Notes: generated by a model from the sequence alone, not told the origin. DNA of 64,000 bases from Chryseobacterium sp. 18061 (GCA_902706205.1 CACSKA010000001.1:496001-560000), one strand, 5' to 3'. Positions 49,249-58,885 are shown, counted from the first letter of the stretch. Numbers and translations are program-made.

Positions 49249-49276
49249 AGGGCCACCGATGAGGTGGCCCTTTTTA
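49249..49276 (+). terminator. plus-strand terminator between the type VI unit and the channel gene
   Basis: AGGGCCACC and GGTGGCCCT form a 9-bp stem with loop GATGA, followed by TTTTTATT on the plus strand. No plus-strand gene ends here: the nearest is the EAL gene at 47529, with the minus-strand type VI unit in between. It probably was the shared terminator of that EAL gene and the convergent channel gene. Confidence 0.85.
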
Positions 49277-51718
49277 TTATTCCTCTGTCACGGCTTTGTG
49301 CGGCTGCTCGAGGATCATGGTTTGCGTCTGGCTCAGGCTCACACCCGCCTCGCGAAGCATTTTGAGGATTTCGTATAGCAGGTCACTGCGCGTTGAGCTG
49401 ACCATACGCGGGCTGTTCACATAACCCGTGACGCTTAGCACAATGCCGTTCGGTCCGAGTTCCTTAAAGCTCACCGACGGTGCCGGGGCGTCCAGAATGG
49501 ATTCGTGCAGGGTATAAGCCATCAGCAACAGGTTACGCACCTGTTCAGGATCGATATCCAGCGGGAAGGTCAAGGTGATGGTCGCCACACCCTGTGCGTT
49601 CCCCATGGTGGCGTTGCGCACGTTCTGCGAGATGAGCTGCGAGTTCGGAACGATCACCGTCGATTTGTCGCTCAACTGGATTTCCGTCGCGCGAACGTTG
49701 ATCCGACGAATATCCCCCTCCACGCCGCTAATACTCACCAAATCGCCCACTTTGACCGGGCGTTCAGTCAACAGGATCAGGCCGGAGATAAAGTTCTTCA
49801 CAATCTCCTGCAGACCAAAACCGATACCCACCGACAGGGCGCTGACAATCCACGCCAGCTTGTTCCATTCGATGCCGAGCATCGAAAGCGTCAGCATGAT
49901 GATCAGCACATAGCCAACGTTAGTGAACAGCGTGACAAGCGATGCACGCAGACCGCGGTCCATCATGGTTTTTGGCAGAAAATCGTTATCAAGCCAGCGA
50001 CGGGTTGAGCGCAATACATACCAGCCGATCACCAGGCACAGGAAGGCATTCATGGCATGCGCCGGGATAATATTTATCCCACCGATACCTTCCCCGCCCC
50101 AGATATCTACGATTTTTTTCAGCAACTCCACGGGTGTAGTGGAGCCGAAAGTCCCGTTGAGCAGCGCAATGGCTGCCATTAGCAACAGCGAGGTCTTACC
50201 GACGGCCGAGAACAGCGTTGCGGCGAGTGACAGGTGGCGATCGTTAAGACTCAGTGTGCTTTTGAGAATTTTTCCACTTTGGGTGGAAGGTGAGAATACG
50301 CACTCGCAGAGATCGACCACGAAGTGAATCAGCAGATACAAGCAGCTGACGACCAGACCTATCCACAGCAGCTCGAAGGTGACAAAGCGAGCCAGCGGGA
50401 TATAACCAATCAGCAGCGCACCCAGAATGACCACCGCCGTCAGGCTTATCACCAGATGAATCAGGCCTGCAATCGTAGAGCGAGCTTCAGTTTGTTCGCC
50501 ATCGGCCCGCATTTTACGGCGTATACGGTTAACACGTACCGGCGCTATCAGGCAGTTCAGCGCGACCAGCAAAGCCGACAGTCCGTTGCCAAACAGGGTG
50601 GCGGCAATGCTGGTCCCGACAAGGGCGTTGAGCTGCTCGATTGTGCCAAAGATAAAGATAAAGGTGGCCAGCAGGACAGGAAACAAGCCCAGCGTTTTTG
50701 CCAGGGAATCGGCAATCCCCGGCAAACGCCAGGAAGGATGATTGTTAGAGAGTAATGCAATCCCAAGCCCCGCAATGATCGCCGAGAAATAGGTTAGCTC
50801 AACCAGCTGCTCGGCAAAATCCAGTACCGGCTGCGCGGTATCCGGTAGCCGCGTGAAGATATAACACAGCAGCTGCATGCTGATACCCAGCGTGAACATC
50901 GTGCTGAGTGTGGTGAAACAGGCGAGAAAACTGCGTCGGAAGCGCCCTTGAGGTAACCAGCGGGGGAGGATCCAGCCGACGGGTTTATCCAGCGCTTTGC
51001 GTCCGAACAGACCAATAATCAGCGCCAGCAATAAGTAGAAGACAGAGCCGATACGCCATTCATCGCTCCATGCCTGATCCCAGACCTCGCTAATCTGCGA
51101 ACCAAAATCATCAAAGCGCGCGGCATCTTTCTCACTTGGATTGATAAGCGGGGCCCAGAACTTTTCGCCCAGAATGCTGCCCGTATTCAGGGCAATTTGC
51201 GTTTTCAGCGCATCGCGGCGTAAACCAAAGATTTGCGCAGACAGGTTTTGCGCCCCCACGCCGATGGCTTTGGTTTGCTCAATCTGAGTGGTGAGAAGGG
51301 TCTTGCTATTATTGAGCTGTTTACGCTGGCTAACGACCTGCGGGGTTTCCGTCAGGGTACCAGGTGCAGGCGGCGGGCCGAGGACATCAAGCTGCGCCTG
51401 AACCTGTGCCAGCTGCGGAGCCAGCGCCACGGCGAGCTTATCGGCATCGCTGACCAGCCGCTGAGCTTCATCGTTCAGGGCGGTAAATTGCTTATCCACC
51501 TTTGCGGCTGAAACCTGCTGCTTCAGGGCATCCAGACGTTTTTGCAGTGCAGGTAACGCGACGTTGGCATTAACCTTAACAGGCTGTTCGACGTCGGTTT
51601 GCGCGGGGCTGCCATCCGCCAGCGCTAGAAAAGGCGCCATCATCAAACATGACAACAATGCCAGTAGTAGCGGCATTTTTAACATTTTTTGCATAGAAGG
51701 ATGTACCTGAAATTTCAC
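49277..51718 (-). CDS. large MscS-family mechanosensitive channel (DUF3772)
   Basis: 813-residue inner-membrane channel. Signal peptide (about 1-34, ending LALADG), periplasmic coiled-coil DUF3772 domain (about 50-200, ALQKRLDALKQQVSAAK), about ten membrane helices and a C-terminal MscS core with pore-lining helix (SVGIGFGLQEIVKNFISGLILL) and beta domain (ERPVKVGDLVSISGVEG). This class releases solutes on osmotic downshock. It is not the small MscS. Base composition is like the backbone. Confidence 0.9.
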   Translation of the reverse strand: MKFQVHPSMQKMLKMPLLLALLSCLMMAPFLALADGSPAQTDVEQPVKVNANVALPALQKRLDALKQQVSAAKVDKQFTALNDEAQRLVSDADKLAVALAPQLAQVQAQLDVLGPPPAPGTLTETPQVVSQRKQLNNSKTLLTTQIEQTKAIGVGAQNLSAQIFGLRRDALKTQIALNTGSILGEKFWAPLINPSEKDAARFDDFGSQISEVWDQAWSDEWRIGSVFYLLLALIIGLFGRKALDKPVGWILPRWLPQGRFRRSFLACFTTLSTMFTLGISMQLLCYIFTRLPDTAQPVLDFAEQLVELTYFSAIIAGLGIALLSNNHPSWRLPGIADSLAKTLGLFPVLLATFIFIFGTIEQLNALVGTSIAATLFGNGLSALLVALNCLIAPVRVNRIRRKMRADGEQTEARSTIAGLIHLVISLTAVVILGALLIGYIPLARFVTFELLWIGLVVSCLYLLIHFVVDLCECVFSPSTQSGKILKSTLSLNDRHLSLAATLFSAVGKTSLLLMAAIALLNGTFGSTTPVELLKKIVDIWGGEGIGGINIIPAHAMNAFLCLVIGWYVLRSTRRWLDNDFLPKTMMDRGLRASLVTLFTNVGYVLIIMLTLSMLGIEWNKLAWIVSALSVGIGFGLQEIVKNFISGLILLTERPVKVGDLVSISGVEGDIRRINVRATEIQLSDKSTVIVPNSQLISQNVRNATMGNAQGVATITLTFPLDIDPEQVRNLLLMAYTLHESILDAPAPSVSFKELGPNGIVLSVTGYVNSPRMVSSTRSDLLYEILKMLREAGVSLSQTQTMILEQPHKAVTEE

Positions 51719-51889
51719 TTAACAAGGGGCCTGGGCCTGATCGGCTAAGGATATCTATAATTTGTGAAAATCCTATCAGGCAAATCTGTGTTAAATGGAG
51801 AAGTGTTAGAGATTTGGATGGGCATGATTGGACTATCGGTAAAAAACGATTATCTGCCGTGAAATTGTAAAGGGCGCATGTGCAGAGTG

Positions 51890-52335
51890 GACTGCCCTAC
51901 GACTGTAGTACATGTCGCTTGGGAAGATGAAAACGCTTATGCCGACTGGACGGGAAAATCTCTGGCCACGGAGGCTGAATGGGTATACGCAGCGGGTTGC
52001 GGGAGTGTGAATACGCCTGGGAGGATATTTTCATGACTGAAGGAGGGCGTATGGCGAATATATGGTCCGGGGAATTTCCATTTCAGGGCGATGAGGATGG
52101 CTGGTGTTTCGGTATCTCATCCGAGGGTGATTTCCCTGCCAATGGCTATGGATTGTTTGACATGATTGGTAATGTCTGGGAGTAGACATCGGATCCATGG
52201 CGCCCAAACCATATGGCAGCTCCACAGCTGTCTTCGGCTGAAATGCGGATCAGTATCTCAACGATTCTTCTTATGGCTGCATCCTGCATGGGATATCTGG
52301 CCTGGCGACGCTGGCGCCGAAATGAATATGCCACG
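51890..52335 (+). pseudogene. decayed formylglycine-generating/sulfatase-modifying factor gene
   Basis: Three pieces of one FGE-sulfatase domain can be read in different frames. 51905-52024 gives VVHVAWEDENAYADWTGKSL and ATEAEWVYAAGCG. After a frameshift, 52008-52185 gives EYAWEDIFMTEGGRMANIW and then FPANGYGLFDMIGNVWE. There TAG (52183-52185) replaces the expected Trp codon of the GNVWEWT motif, and TSDPWRP follows in frame. The N-terminal half is missing and the C-terminal end is scrambled. No sulfatase gene is nearby. It fills most of the gap between the channel and LacI genes. Confidence 0.8.
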
Positions 52336-52519
52336 CATTGATAGTTAATTATTTTGGTGACAAATGCACCCTAATATAGGTAGGGGTGCTCAGAAGATTT
52401 AGATACTGTTTAAATAAAAATAATAATGGCTATCGTTTTTTGAACTATCGATGGCGTTTCTATAATGAACCATTAGAGGACACCTTTTTACTTATATCAT
52501 AAACCTGGATACTATTAAT

Positions 52520-53542
52520 TTATTGTTTCTGAGTAGAGCCCCGAACATTCAATTTTCCCGCCATGGTTACCCTTGCTGAATTATCCTCTCCATGACAAAT
52601 GTACTCTACAGCCATTCTTCCCAACTCAGTATAGGGTAATTGCACGCTGGTGAGCTTTGGAATCAATTGGTCGGCAATACGCTGATCGTCATAACTGGCA
52701 ACGAGGATCTGTTGGGGTAGCTTAATATCGAGTTCTGCTAACGCCTGATAACAGCCCAGGGTCATCCAGTCGCTGGAGCAGAAAATGGCATCCGGTGGTG
52801 AAGGTAATTGCATTACCTGACGGGTCGCTCGCTGGGTTTCATCGATTTGCCAGTGCGTTTTAACAACCAGTTCTTCCTCGAAAGGAATTCCCTCTTTTTC
52901 AAGAGCCATTTTGTATCCGGCCAACCGCTGATGTGAGGCATCCATCCATTCATCACCGGTGATATGTGCGATGCGTCTGGCTCCCTGAGCGATCAAATGA
53001 CGGGTGACCTGTATTGCGTTTGCGTAATCATCGGGCAAAAACGTGGGCAACAAAGGATAGGCATGATCATAGACATTCAGAAGCACCAGTGGCAGCGAGA
53101 TACAATTCTCAAATACAGAAAAATCAATAGCACAGGTGATCGGTGATGCGAGAATAATACCAGCGCAGGGCCGTTGTTCCAGCTTGCGGATAATACGTAG
53201 CGCCAACTCGCTGTCGTCCCCATAGTCATAAATCGTCAACAGGACATCGTGGCGCCAGGCTGCGTCCCGGGCCTGACTTAGCGCATCGACAAAAGGATCG
53301 TAGCTCGGCATGACATTCATCAGTACTGCGATTTCTTCTTGCCCTTCTGTTTTGTGCGGTGCAGATATTTTTTTGTAGCCAAGCCGATGGGCCACCGCAA
53401 TCACTCTCTGACGAGTTTCTTCACTCAGTTTGATGCTTTGTGAATTATTTAAAATTAACGATACCGCAGTCTGCGAAACTCCGGCCTCACGGGCAACATC
53501 GGTCATTGTAATCTTGCTTTTCTTTTCCATTGCCTTTGCCAT
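52520..53542 (-). CDS. LacI-family regulator of the adjacent sugar genes
   Basis: 340-residue repressor: helix-turn-helix (TMTDVAREAGVSQTAVSLILN) and hinge (RVIAVAHRLGYKK), then a periplasmic-binding-protein-like effector domain with LRRIAHITG-type and DAIFCSSDWMTLG segments. It is divergent from the GH5-GPH operon and probably represses it, with a sugar or glycoside inducer. The ATG at 53542 has GAGAG upstream; ATG 53566 is possible. Confidence 0.88.
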   Translation of the reverse strand: MAKAMEKKSKITMTDVAREAGVSQTAVSLILNNSQSIKLSEETRQRVIAVAHRLGYKKISAPHKTEGQEEIAVLMNVMPSYDPFVDALSQARDAAWRHDVLLTIYDYGDDSELALRIIRKLEQRPCAGIILASPITCAIDFSVFENCISLPLVLLNVYDHAYPLLPTFLPDDYANAIQVTRHLIAQGARRIAHITGDEWMDASHQRLAGYKMALEKEGIPFEEELVVKTHWQIDETQRATRQVMQLPSPPDAIFCSSDWMTLGCYQALAELDIKLPQQILVASYDDQRIADQLIPKLTSVQLPYTELGRMAVEYICHGEDNSARVTMAGKLNVRGSTQKQ

Positions 53543-53612
53543 CAACTCTCTGTCCTCGGGAAGCATAACATAGTGTGCCTTTCATCACATTGCGACACGA
53601 TTCAACTGTCAG

Positions 53613-53634
53613 AAATGTGATCTTGTTAACAAAT
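53613..53634 (+). promoter_or_regulatory. CRP-like site for the GH5-GPH operon
   Basis: AAATGTGATCT forms a perfect left half of a CRP site, followed by TGTTAACAAAT with a weaker right half. It also contains the perfect palindrome TTGTTAACAA (53623-53632), which could be a LacI-family operator overlapping it. It lies about 80 bases before the GH5 start. Confidence 0.5.
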
Positions 53635-53666
53635 GATGGGTTGGACACTTGTGCAGAAATTTCAAT

Positions 53667-53690
53667 TAATAATATTAGCTAATAATATTA
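53667..53690. promoter_or_regulatory. AT-rich operator-like dyad before the GH5 gene
   Basis: Centred on the perfect 10-mer ATTAGCTAAT (53674-53683), the symmetry extends to 24 bases with one mismatched pair. It sits between the CRP-like site and the ribosome site, where a LacI-family repressor would block transcription. Confidence 0.45.
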
Positions 53691-53710
53691 TACGAAATGC
53701 AGGAGGATGT

Positions 53711-54808
53711 ATGCGTCAGCAGTGGACAATAGAGCAGGCAAATGAGTGGTATCAGCAGCAGGGCTGGATGTGTGGTTTCAATTATTTACCGCGCACAGCG
53801 ATAAACTGGACAGAACTATGGCAGGCGGAAACCTTTGATGCTGCGACCATTGACGAGGAGCTGGGGTGGGCACAAAACGCGGGTTATACCACGCTGCGCA
53901 CCAATTTACCTTTTATTGTCTGGCAAGACGATCGACAAGGACTCCTGGAGCGCATTGATACTTTCCTGAACATTGCAGAAAAGCACAATATTCGTGTGAT
54001 GCTTACGTTAATGGACGACTGCGGCTTTTCAGGTGACGAACCCTATTTAGGGGAGCAGAAACCGCCAGTACCGGGAAAACATAATAGCCAGGCAGCCGCA
54101 AGCCCCGGGCGCGACAAAGTCTGCGATCTGAATATGTGGCCAGAGATAGAGCGCTACGTTCGCGACATTGTGAAAACCTTCCGTGACGATCGCCGCATAC
54201 TGATATGGGATATCTATAACGAGCCCGGCAATCGAGGCACTTTCACGACGGGTGTTAAAGAGGTGCTTTATGATGAGAAACTAGAGAAATTTGCTCTGGA
54301 ATTAATGGTTAAAGCTTTTGAATGGGCTCGTGACGAAGATCCCTGCCAGCCGTTGACCGTTGGGGCATGGCATCTCTCGCTTGTTGATTTTGATGAGGGC
54401 GAAGAAACCTTATTCCGCCATCCTATCGACTTGGCTGCACTGCAATTATCTGACTTGGTGAGCTATCACGCCTATGTCCCGACAGCCAAAATGATTCGTG
54501 CGATCAGAGTCATGGAGCAATGGGGCCGTCCAATCATGTGCACAGAGTGGCTGGCGAGACATGTGGGGGGGAATTTCGAAGAACAATTACCTCTGATGCA
54601 CGCCTGTAACGTAGTGCCATATCAGTGGGGATTGGTCCGTGGTAAGACACAAACTTACCTGCCATGGCCAATTTATTTACAAAAACGTGAGGATTACGCT
54701 CACCTGTGGTTCCATGACGTATTTGATGAACACGGTATTCCTTTCCGTCGAGCAGAAATGGAATTGGTGTCTCAACTCAGTAAGACGGGTTTGCATCCTC
54801 GCGGCTAA
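53711..54808 (+). CDS. GH5-like cytosolic glycoside hydrolase
   Basis: 365-residue (beta/alpha)8 glycosidase. The acid/base Glu171 is in WDIYNEPG and the nucleophile candidate Glu279 is in MCTEWLARH, the pair that defines the GH5/clan A fold. There is no signal peptide, so it acts on imported oligosaccharides (beta-mannosides, beta-glucosides or xylosides are candidates). AGGAGG stands five bases before the ATG. A GPH transporter follows after 69 bases. Codon use and composition are more AT-rich than in the backbone. Confidence 0.85.
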   Translation: MRQQWTIEQANEWYQQQGWMCGFNYLPRTAINWTELWQAETFDAATIDEELGWAQNAGYTTLRTNLPFIVWQDDRQGLLERIDTFLNIAEKHNIRVMLTLMDDCGFSGDEPYLGEQKPPVPGKHNSQAAASPGRDKVCDLNMWPEIERYVRDIVKTFRDDRRILIWDIYNEPGNRGTFTTGVKEVLYDEKLEKFALELMVKAFEWARDEDPCQPLTVGAWHLSLVDFDEGEETLFRHPIDLAALQLSDLVSYHAYVPTAKMIRAIRVMEQWGRPIMCTEWLARHVGGNFEEQLPLMHACNVVPYQWGLVRGKTQTYLPWPIYLQKREDYAHLWFHDVFDEHGIPFRRAEMELVSQLSKTGLHPRG

Positions 54809-54877
54809 AAAGCCTCATGCTTTATTACAATCATATTCACCCCGGCACCCTGTGCTGGGGAATAAGAGGTTGCTACG

Positions 54878-56272
54878 ATGACAATGAAAATCCCCGGAAA
54901 AGAATTATGGTCCTATTTTGGTTATGGTTTAGGTCAATGTTTTAGCTTTGGATTGGTTGGTTCTTTTATTAACTTTTTTTATACTGATGTGTTAGGCATT
55001 TCTGCTCTGGCAGCCAGTACAATATTTTTAATCGCCCGTGCCTGGGATGCGGTTCATGATCCCTTTATTGCCAGCATTATGGATACGATGAATTCCCGTT
55101 TTGGAAAATTCAGGCATTTCATGTTGATTGCACCTTTACTGATTACGGCAATGACACTGGCATCATTCTATAATATAGATGCAGCAACAAGTACCAAAAT
55201 TATTTATGCAGGTGTCACTTATATTTTGTGGGGCACCCTGTACGCTATTTCCGATATTCCGTTCTGGTCGATGTCATCGGTGATGAGCAGCGAGCCACGT
55301 GAAAGGACTAAGGCTGTCACTGCAGCGGTACTGGGTGTCAATGCCGGTATCGCGAGTGCGAATATTTTCTTCCCAAAATTAGCCGAGTTTTTCGCACCGC
55401 ACTCCAGCGATCACGGCTATTTTTTGGCGGTGCTTGTGATGGTGATTATCGGTATGCTTCTCATGATTAATGGTTTTATTAATGTTAAAGAGCGCGTACC
55501 ACCCAGTGCGGAAAAAGTAACGATACGAGATACCTTCCGTAATCTTCGACAGAATAAATCCTTGTTTTTTGTGTTGGCTGCGTTTTTTTTCTGTGTATTG
55601 CACAATATAGCCAATGGTATTTATGTTTATTTCTTTATTTATAATATGCATGATGGTGGGCTGCAGGCAGTAATCGGCATAATAGGGATTGTTGCGGCAT
55701 TGGCCTGCTTACTGGCGCCGGTTCTGACCAAGCGTTATCAAAAAAGAACCCTCTTTATCGTTCTTTGTCTTCTGGATATTTTTGTCAGAGTCATTCTGTG
55801 GTTCACTGGTTACCAAAACCTGACAGTACTGTTTGTCTTGCTGGGGTTAAGTGCATTATTTGTAATGATGAGTAACCTGTTTACTGCTGCAATGATTGTG
55901 GACACGATTGAGTATGCAGAATACCACTCTGGCAAGCGTTGTGCCGCGATTACGTTTTCCGGTCAGACCTTCACTGGCAAAATGTCTGTGGCGGTAGGTG
56001 GGGGGCTTATTGGCATTTATCTAACTGCGATTGGTTATGTGCCACAGGCTGCATCACAGACTGAAAGTGTACTCAATGGGCTGTTTTTCGGCATTAGTCT
56101 GCTGCCCGCGGTCGGCTCTCTGATCCGCATTGGTTTCATCTGGTTTTTCGATTTCACCGAAGATAAACATGCTGACGTTCGCCGTCTGTTGGAGCAACGA
56201 CGTACAGAATCGACTCGACCGGATCAGGATGGGATGATTGAAGATGATTCTGAACCTGCATACTTGCGATGA
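54878..56272 (+). CDS. GPH-family sugar:cation symporter
   Basis: 464-residue, twelve-helix transporter of the glycoside-pentoside-hexuronide family (MelB/YicJ/XynT group). The N-terminus KELWSYFGYGLGQCFSFGLVG, the cation-site region ARAWDAVHDPFIASIMD and the loop RFGKFRHFM are typical. It probably imports the glycoside split by the GH5 enzyme. The last helix is followed by a charged tail. No terminator is obvious after the stop. Confidence 0.9.
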   Translation: MTMKIPGKELWSYFGYGLGQCFSFGLVGSFINFFYTDVLGISALAASTIFLIARAWDAVHDPFIASIMDTMNSRFGKFRHFMLIAPLLITAMTLASFYNIDAATSTKIIYAGVTYILWGTLYAISDIPFWSMSSVMSSEPRERTKAVTAAVLGVNAGIASANIFFPKLAEFFAPHSSDHGYFLAVLVMVIIGMLLMINGFINVKERVPPSAEKVTIRDTFRNLRQNKSLFFVLAAFFFCVLHNIANGIYVYFFIYNMHDGGLQAVIGIIGIVAALACLLAPVLTKRYQKRTLFIVLCLLDIFVRVILWFTGYQNLTVLFVLLGLSALFVMMSNLFTAAMIVDTIEYAEYHSGKRCAAITFSGQTFTGKMSVAVGGGLIGIYLTAIGYVPQAASQTESVLNGLFFGISLLPAVGSLIRIGFIWFFDFTEDKHADVRRLLEQRRTESTRPDQDGMIEDDSEPAYLR

Positions 56273-56299
56273 TCCCTGTTAGGGTACGATGACGACATA

Positions 56300-56608
56300 A
56301 TAAATTTACATACGCCGCCTGGCAGCATTGTGGATGTCGTGTTAACGATGCAACCTAATCTCACCGTAGTGGAGATAATCGATAACGGCCCAGGTATTCC
56401 TGAAGAGCAACTCCCCCGGGCATTTGAGCGCTTTACTCGTTTTACCCTCAGCGGCTCTCACGGCAGTGGGTTGGGGCTGGCGATTGTACAAAGCATTGCC
56501 TGCCGTTATGGCCTGAACGTGGAACTGCATAATATTCGTCAAGGAGGAATCATTTCCGGCTTATGCGCCAGGGTGACGCATCATCACTCGCCGCTTCGCG
56601 AAACGTGA
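56300..56608 (+). pseudogene. histidine-kinase ATPase-domain fragment
   Basis: Only the end of a sensor kinase remains. NLHTPPGSIVDVVLT matches the N-box tail, IIDNGPGIPEEQL is the G1 box, FERFTRF the F box, GSGLGLAIVQSIACRYG the G2 box, and a natural C-terminus follows. The dimerisation/phospho-acceptor and sensor parts are absent, and no response regulator is beside it. The C-terminus resembles QseC/PmrB-type kinases. It is either a relic or the scar of the insertion of the sugar locus. Confidence 0.75.
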
Positions 56609-56714
56609 GGGGAATTTACACTTCTGACCTGAATTGATCTACTTGAGGCCGAATAGCTCTGAAACAAGTGAGAGTTCACGTACTTATCTAATATGTAAAC
56701 AGGAGAACGACTCT

Positions 56715-57458
56715 ATGGCTAAATCGATAGCTCTTATCACTGGTGCGAATAAAGGCATTGGCTTCGAAATTGCGCGTCAGTTAGGAAAACGAGGCTTCAT
56801 TGTCTGGCTGGGTTGTCGGGACCAGAGCAGGGGCGACGATGCTGCCAAAAAGCTGCGTGAGGAAGGTATTGAAGCGAACAGCCTGCTACTGGATGTCGCC
56901 GACGCAGAAAGTATTCAAGCTGCAGTGGAGCACCTTGGAAAATACGCAGGTGTTCTTGATGCACTCATCAACAATGCGGGGATGAACTTTGGTCGTCCGC
57001 CACCGCCGAGCCAAGAATCTGTAGAACAAATGCGCGCCATATTTGATGTTAATGTCTTTGGTGCGGTCAGAGTTACACAGGCCTGTTTGCCTCTGCTGCG
57101 TAAATCGACAGCAGGACGGATTGTGATGATGAGCAGCGGGCTCGGCTCAATTGCTTCAACGCTTGATATGACGAGTGAGAACTGGAACATAGGCTCTGCC
57201 GGATACTGTGCATCCAAGACTGCGCTGAATATGTTTACCGTCAAATTTGCGAAAGAACTGGCAGTGGAGGGGATCAAAGTCAATGCGGCTGACCCGGGGC
57301 TGACTGCGACAGATTTGAACGGACATATGGGACATCGTAGCCCCGTTGAGGCTGCCGCTATTGCCGTGAGATTAGCCACGCTCGATAATTTAGGACCTAC
57401 AGGCGGTTTCTTTCTGAATGACGATAGTGACCCTCGACCGCCAAGGCATCCCTGGTAA
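56715..57458 (+). CDS. short-chain dehydrogenase/reductase
   Basis: 247-residue SDR with cofactor loop GANKGIG (10-16), NNAG (86-89), a catalytic Ser at 140-141 and Tyr164-x3-Lys168 (YCASK). The fold and the MTSENW insertion resemble carbonyl-reductase-like SDRs of the classical type. The ATG at 56715 follows AGGAGA; upstream codons in the same frame are unsupported. The substrate is unknown. It stands alone between the kinase fragment and a LysR gene. Confidence 0.86.
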   Translation: MAKSIALITGANKGIGFEIARQLGKRGFIVWLGCRDQSRGDDAAKKLREEGIEANSLLLDVADAESIQAAVEHLGKYAGVLDALINNAGMNFGRPPPPSQESVEQMRAIFDVNVFGAVRVTQACLPLLRKSTAGRIVMMSSGLGSIASTLDMTSENWNIGSAGYCASKTALNMFTVKFAKELAVEGIKVNAADPGLTATDLNGHMGHRSPVEAAAIAVRLATLDNLGPTGGFFLNDDSDPRPPRHPW

Positions 57459-57516
57459 GCCAATAAGAGACATGCAACCTGACATCGACCTCAGTGGTAA
57501 CGCGGCAGAGGGCGCA

Positions 57517-57541
57517 GGGCAGCGAATGCTGCCCATCTTTT
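57517..57541 (+). terminator. terminator of the SDR gene
   Basis: GGGCAGC, loop GAAT, GCTGCCC, then ATCTTTT. It lies between the convergent SDR and LysR genes. Confidence 0.7.
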
Positions 57542-57625
57542 GGCTGCATTAAATTATACGGGCTAATTGAGATGCCTGAAATAAATGCCCGTTTCTTGCT
57601 CAACACTGCAGGCCTAAATGATGGA

Positions 57626-58531
57626 TTAGTTGGAGGGGAGCGATAATTTCCCCGCCTCAACCAGGGTTATCAGATTCCGCAAAGCGGGTGAATCGTTTCC
57701 TGTCCGCCAGGCAAACCACAATGGCATATCGCAGTCATCAAGTTCGAGCAGCCGCAAAAAACGGACTCTCGGCACGGGGTAATAACCGCTTGTCGCGGGT
57801 ACAATAGCTATCCCCAAACCGGCGGCGACCATGCTTAGAAGAGCCAGGTTGTCAGCGCCATACTGCACGACATGTGGATGAAAGTTGTGACGCGCAAAGT
57901 GTGCTTTCATGCGATCGAAAAAAATCGGTGAAGCTTGTCGAAATCCCTCAATAAAATCTTCGTCTTTCAGATCCGCGAGTTTCTGCGGAGGTTGGGTAAC
58001 CCACTGTGAATTTTCAGGTACAGCCAGTACCAGATGATCCCGATGCAGGAGGCACGCATTAAGCCCCGGAATCTTGCCATTATCAAGATAGAGAATACCG
58101 GCATCCAGGCGCTCCGCGCGAAGTCGATCCAGCTGCGGGCCTGAGAGTAACGGGAAGACCTCAAGGGCGACACCTGGATAGAGGCGACGATAGTCTCCGA
58201 GTAATTTTGCCACCTGCGGAACCCATAGCTGAGTCACGGTGATCCCTAGCCCCAGTTTTCCCGTGAGCCCGTTGTCCAGAGCGGAGAGCCTCGCTTTGAT
58301 CTGTTCACGGCGATCAAGCAGCTCCTGGGCATCCTCAAGCAAGGCATGTCCGGCTACCGTAAGCTTCATCCCCCGCGCATGCCGTACGAAAAGCCTCACA
58401 CCCAGGCTTTCCTCCAAAAGCTGAATCTGACGGGTCAACGCCGGTTGGGCGACATGCACGCGCCGACTGGCAGCCAGGACAGAACTTTCTTCGACTACGG
58501 CAATAAAATAACGCAGTTGACGGAAATCCAT
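57626..58531 (-). CDS. LysR-type regulator of the symporter locus
   Basis: 301-residue LTTR: helix-turn-helix in SSVLAASRRVHVAQPALTRQIQ, then a CatR/BenM-like inducer domain. The ATG at 58531 (MDFRQLRYFIAVVEE) fits the family and has a GAGAG ribosome site. It is divergent from the DUF3311/symporter genes. The 140-base gap holds TTCAGC (near 58567) and GCTGAA (near 58613), half-sites of a possible LTTR dyad. CatR-like LTTRs usually respond to aromatic or organic acids. Confidence 0.87.
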   Translation of the reverse strand: MDFRQLRYFIAVVEESSVLAASRRVHVAQPALTRQIQLLEESLGVRLFVRHARGMKLTVAGHALLEDAQELLDRREQIKARLSALDNGLTGKLGLGITVTQLWVPQVAKLLGDYRRLYPGVALEVFPLLSGPQLDRLRAERLDAGILYLDNGKIPGLNACLLHRDHLVLAVPENSQWVTQPPQKLADLKDEDFIEGFRQASPIFFDRMKAHFARHNFHPHVVQYGADNLALLSMVAAGLGIAIVPATSGYYPVPRVRFLRLLELDDCDMPLWFAWRTGNDSPALRNLITLVEAGKLSLPSN

Positions 58532-58672
58532 GAGTCTCTCTTTTTTGTGTCTGAACTGATATGCCAATTCAGCATATCTGCTATCGATTAACAATATATT
58601 TACAATATATCGGCTGAACTATAGTTGAACCACTATCCACATTACCTCGCGTTGAGCGAGCGGGTTCAGACG

Positions 58673-58885
58673 ATGACAAAAACCTATAACACATTGATCG
58701 TGCTTCATTTCACGCTATGTACCTTGGCCATGACCTGGCCTGGCGCTCTTATCGGTAATCGTATTGAGCCGACCGTATTCGGCCTTCCGTTCCTGTTCTT
58801 CTGGTACATCCTCTGGTCGCTTCTGCTGTTTAGCGGTATGGCGGTTGCCTTTTTCGTGAGACATGGCGGGGGTCGTCATGACTGA
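58673..58885 (+). CDS. DUF3311 small membrane subunit of a solute symporter
   Basis: 70-residue protein with two membrane helices (LHFTLCTLAMTWPG and FGLPFLFFWYILWSLLL) of the DUF3311 family, which is regularly found directly before sodium:solute symporter genes (compare YhdT with PanF). It overlaps the symporter start. A TTG-initiated longer form from 58625 is possible but the first 16 residues are not membrane-like. The function of the small subunit is not established. Confidence 0.83.
   Translation: MTKTYNTLIVLHFTLCTLAMTWPGALIGNRIEPTVFGLPFLFFWYILWSLLLFSGMAVAFFVRHGGGRHD

Noticed and set aside
47530-49276. Prophage or integrative element carrying the hcp unit
   Set aside because: No integrase, tRNA target, direct repeats or phage genes; the unit is only three genes long.
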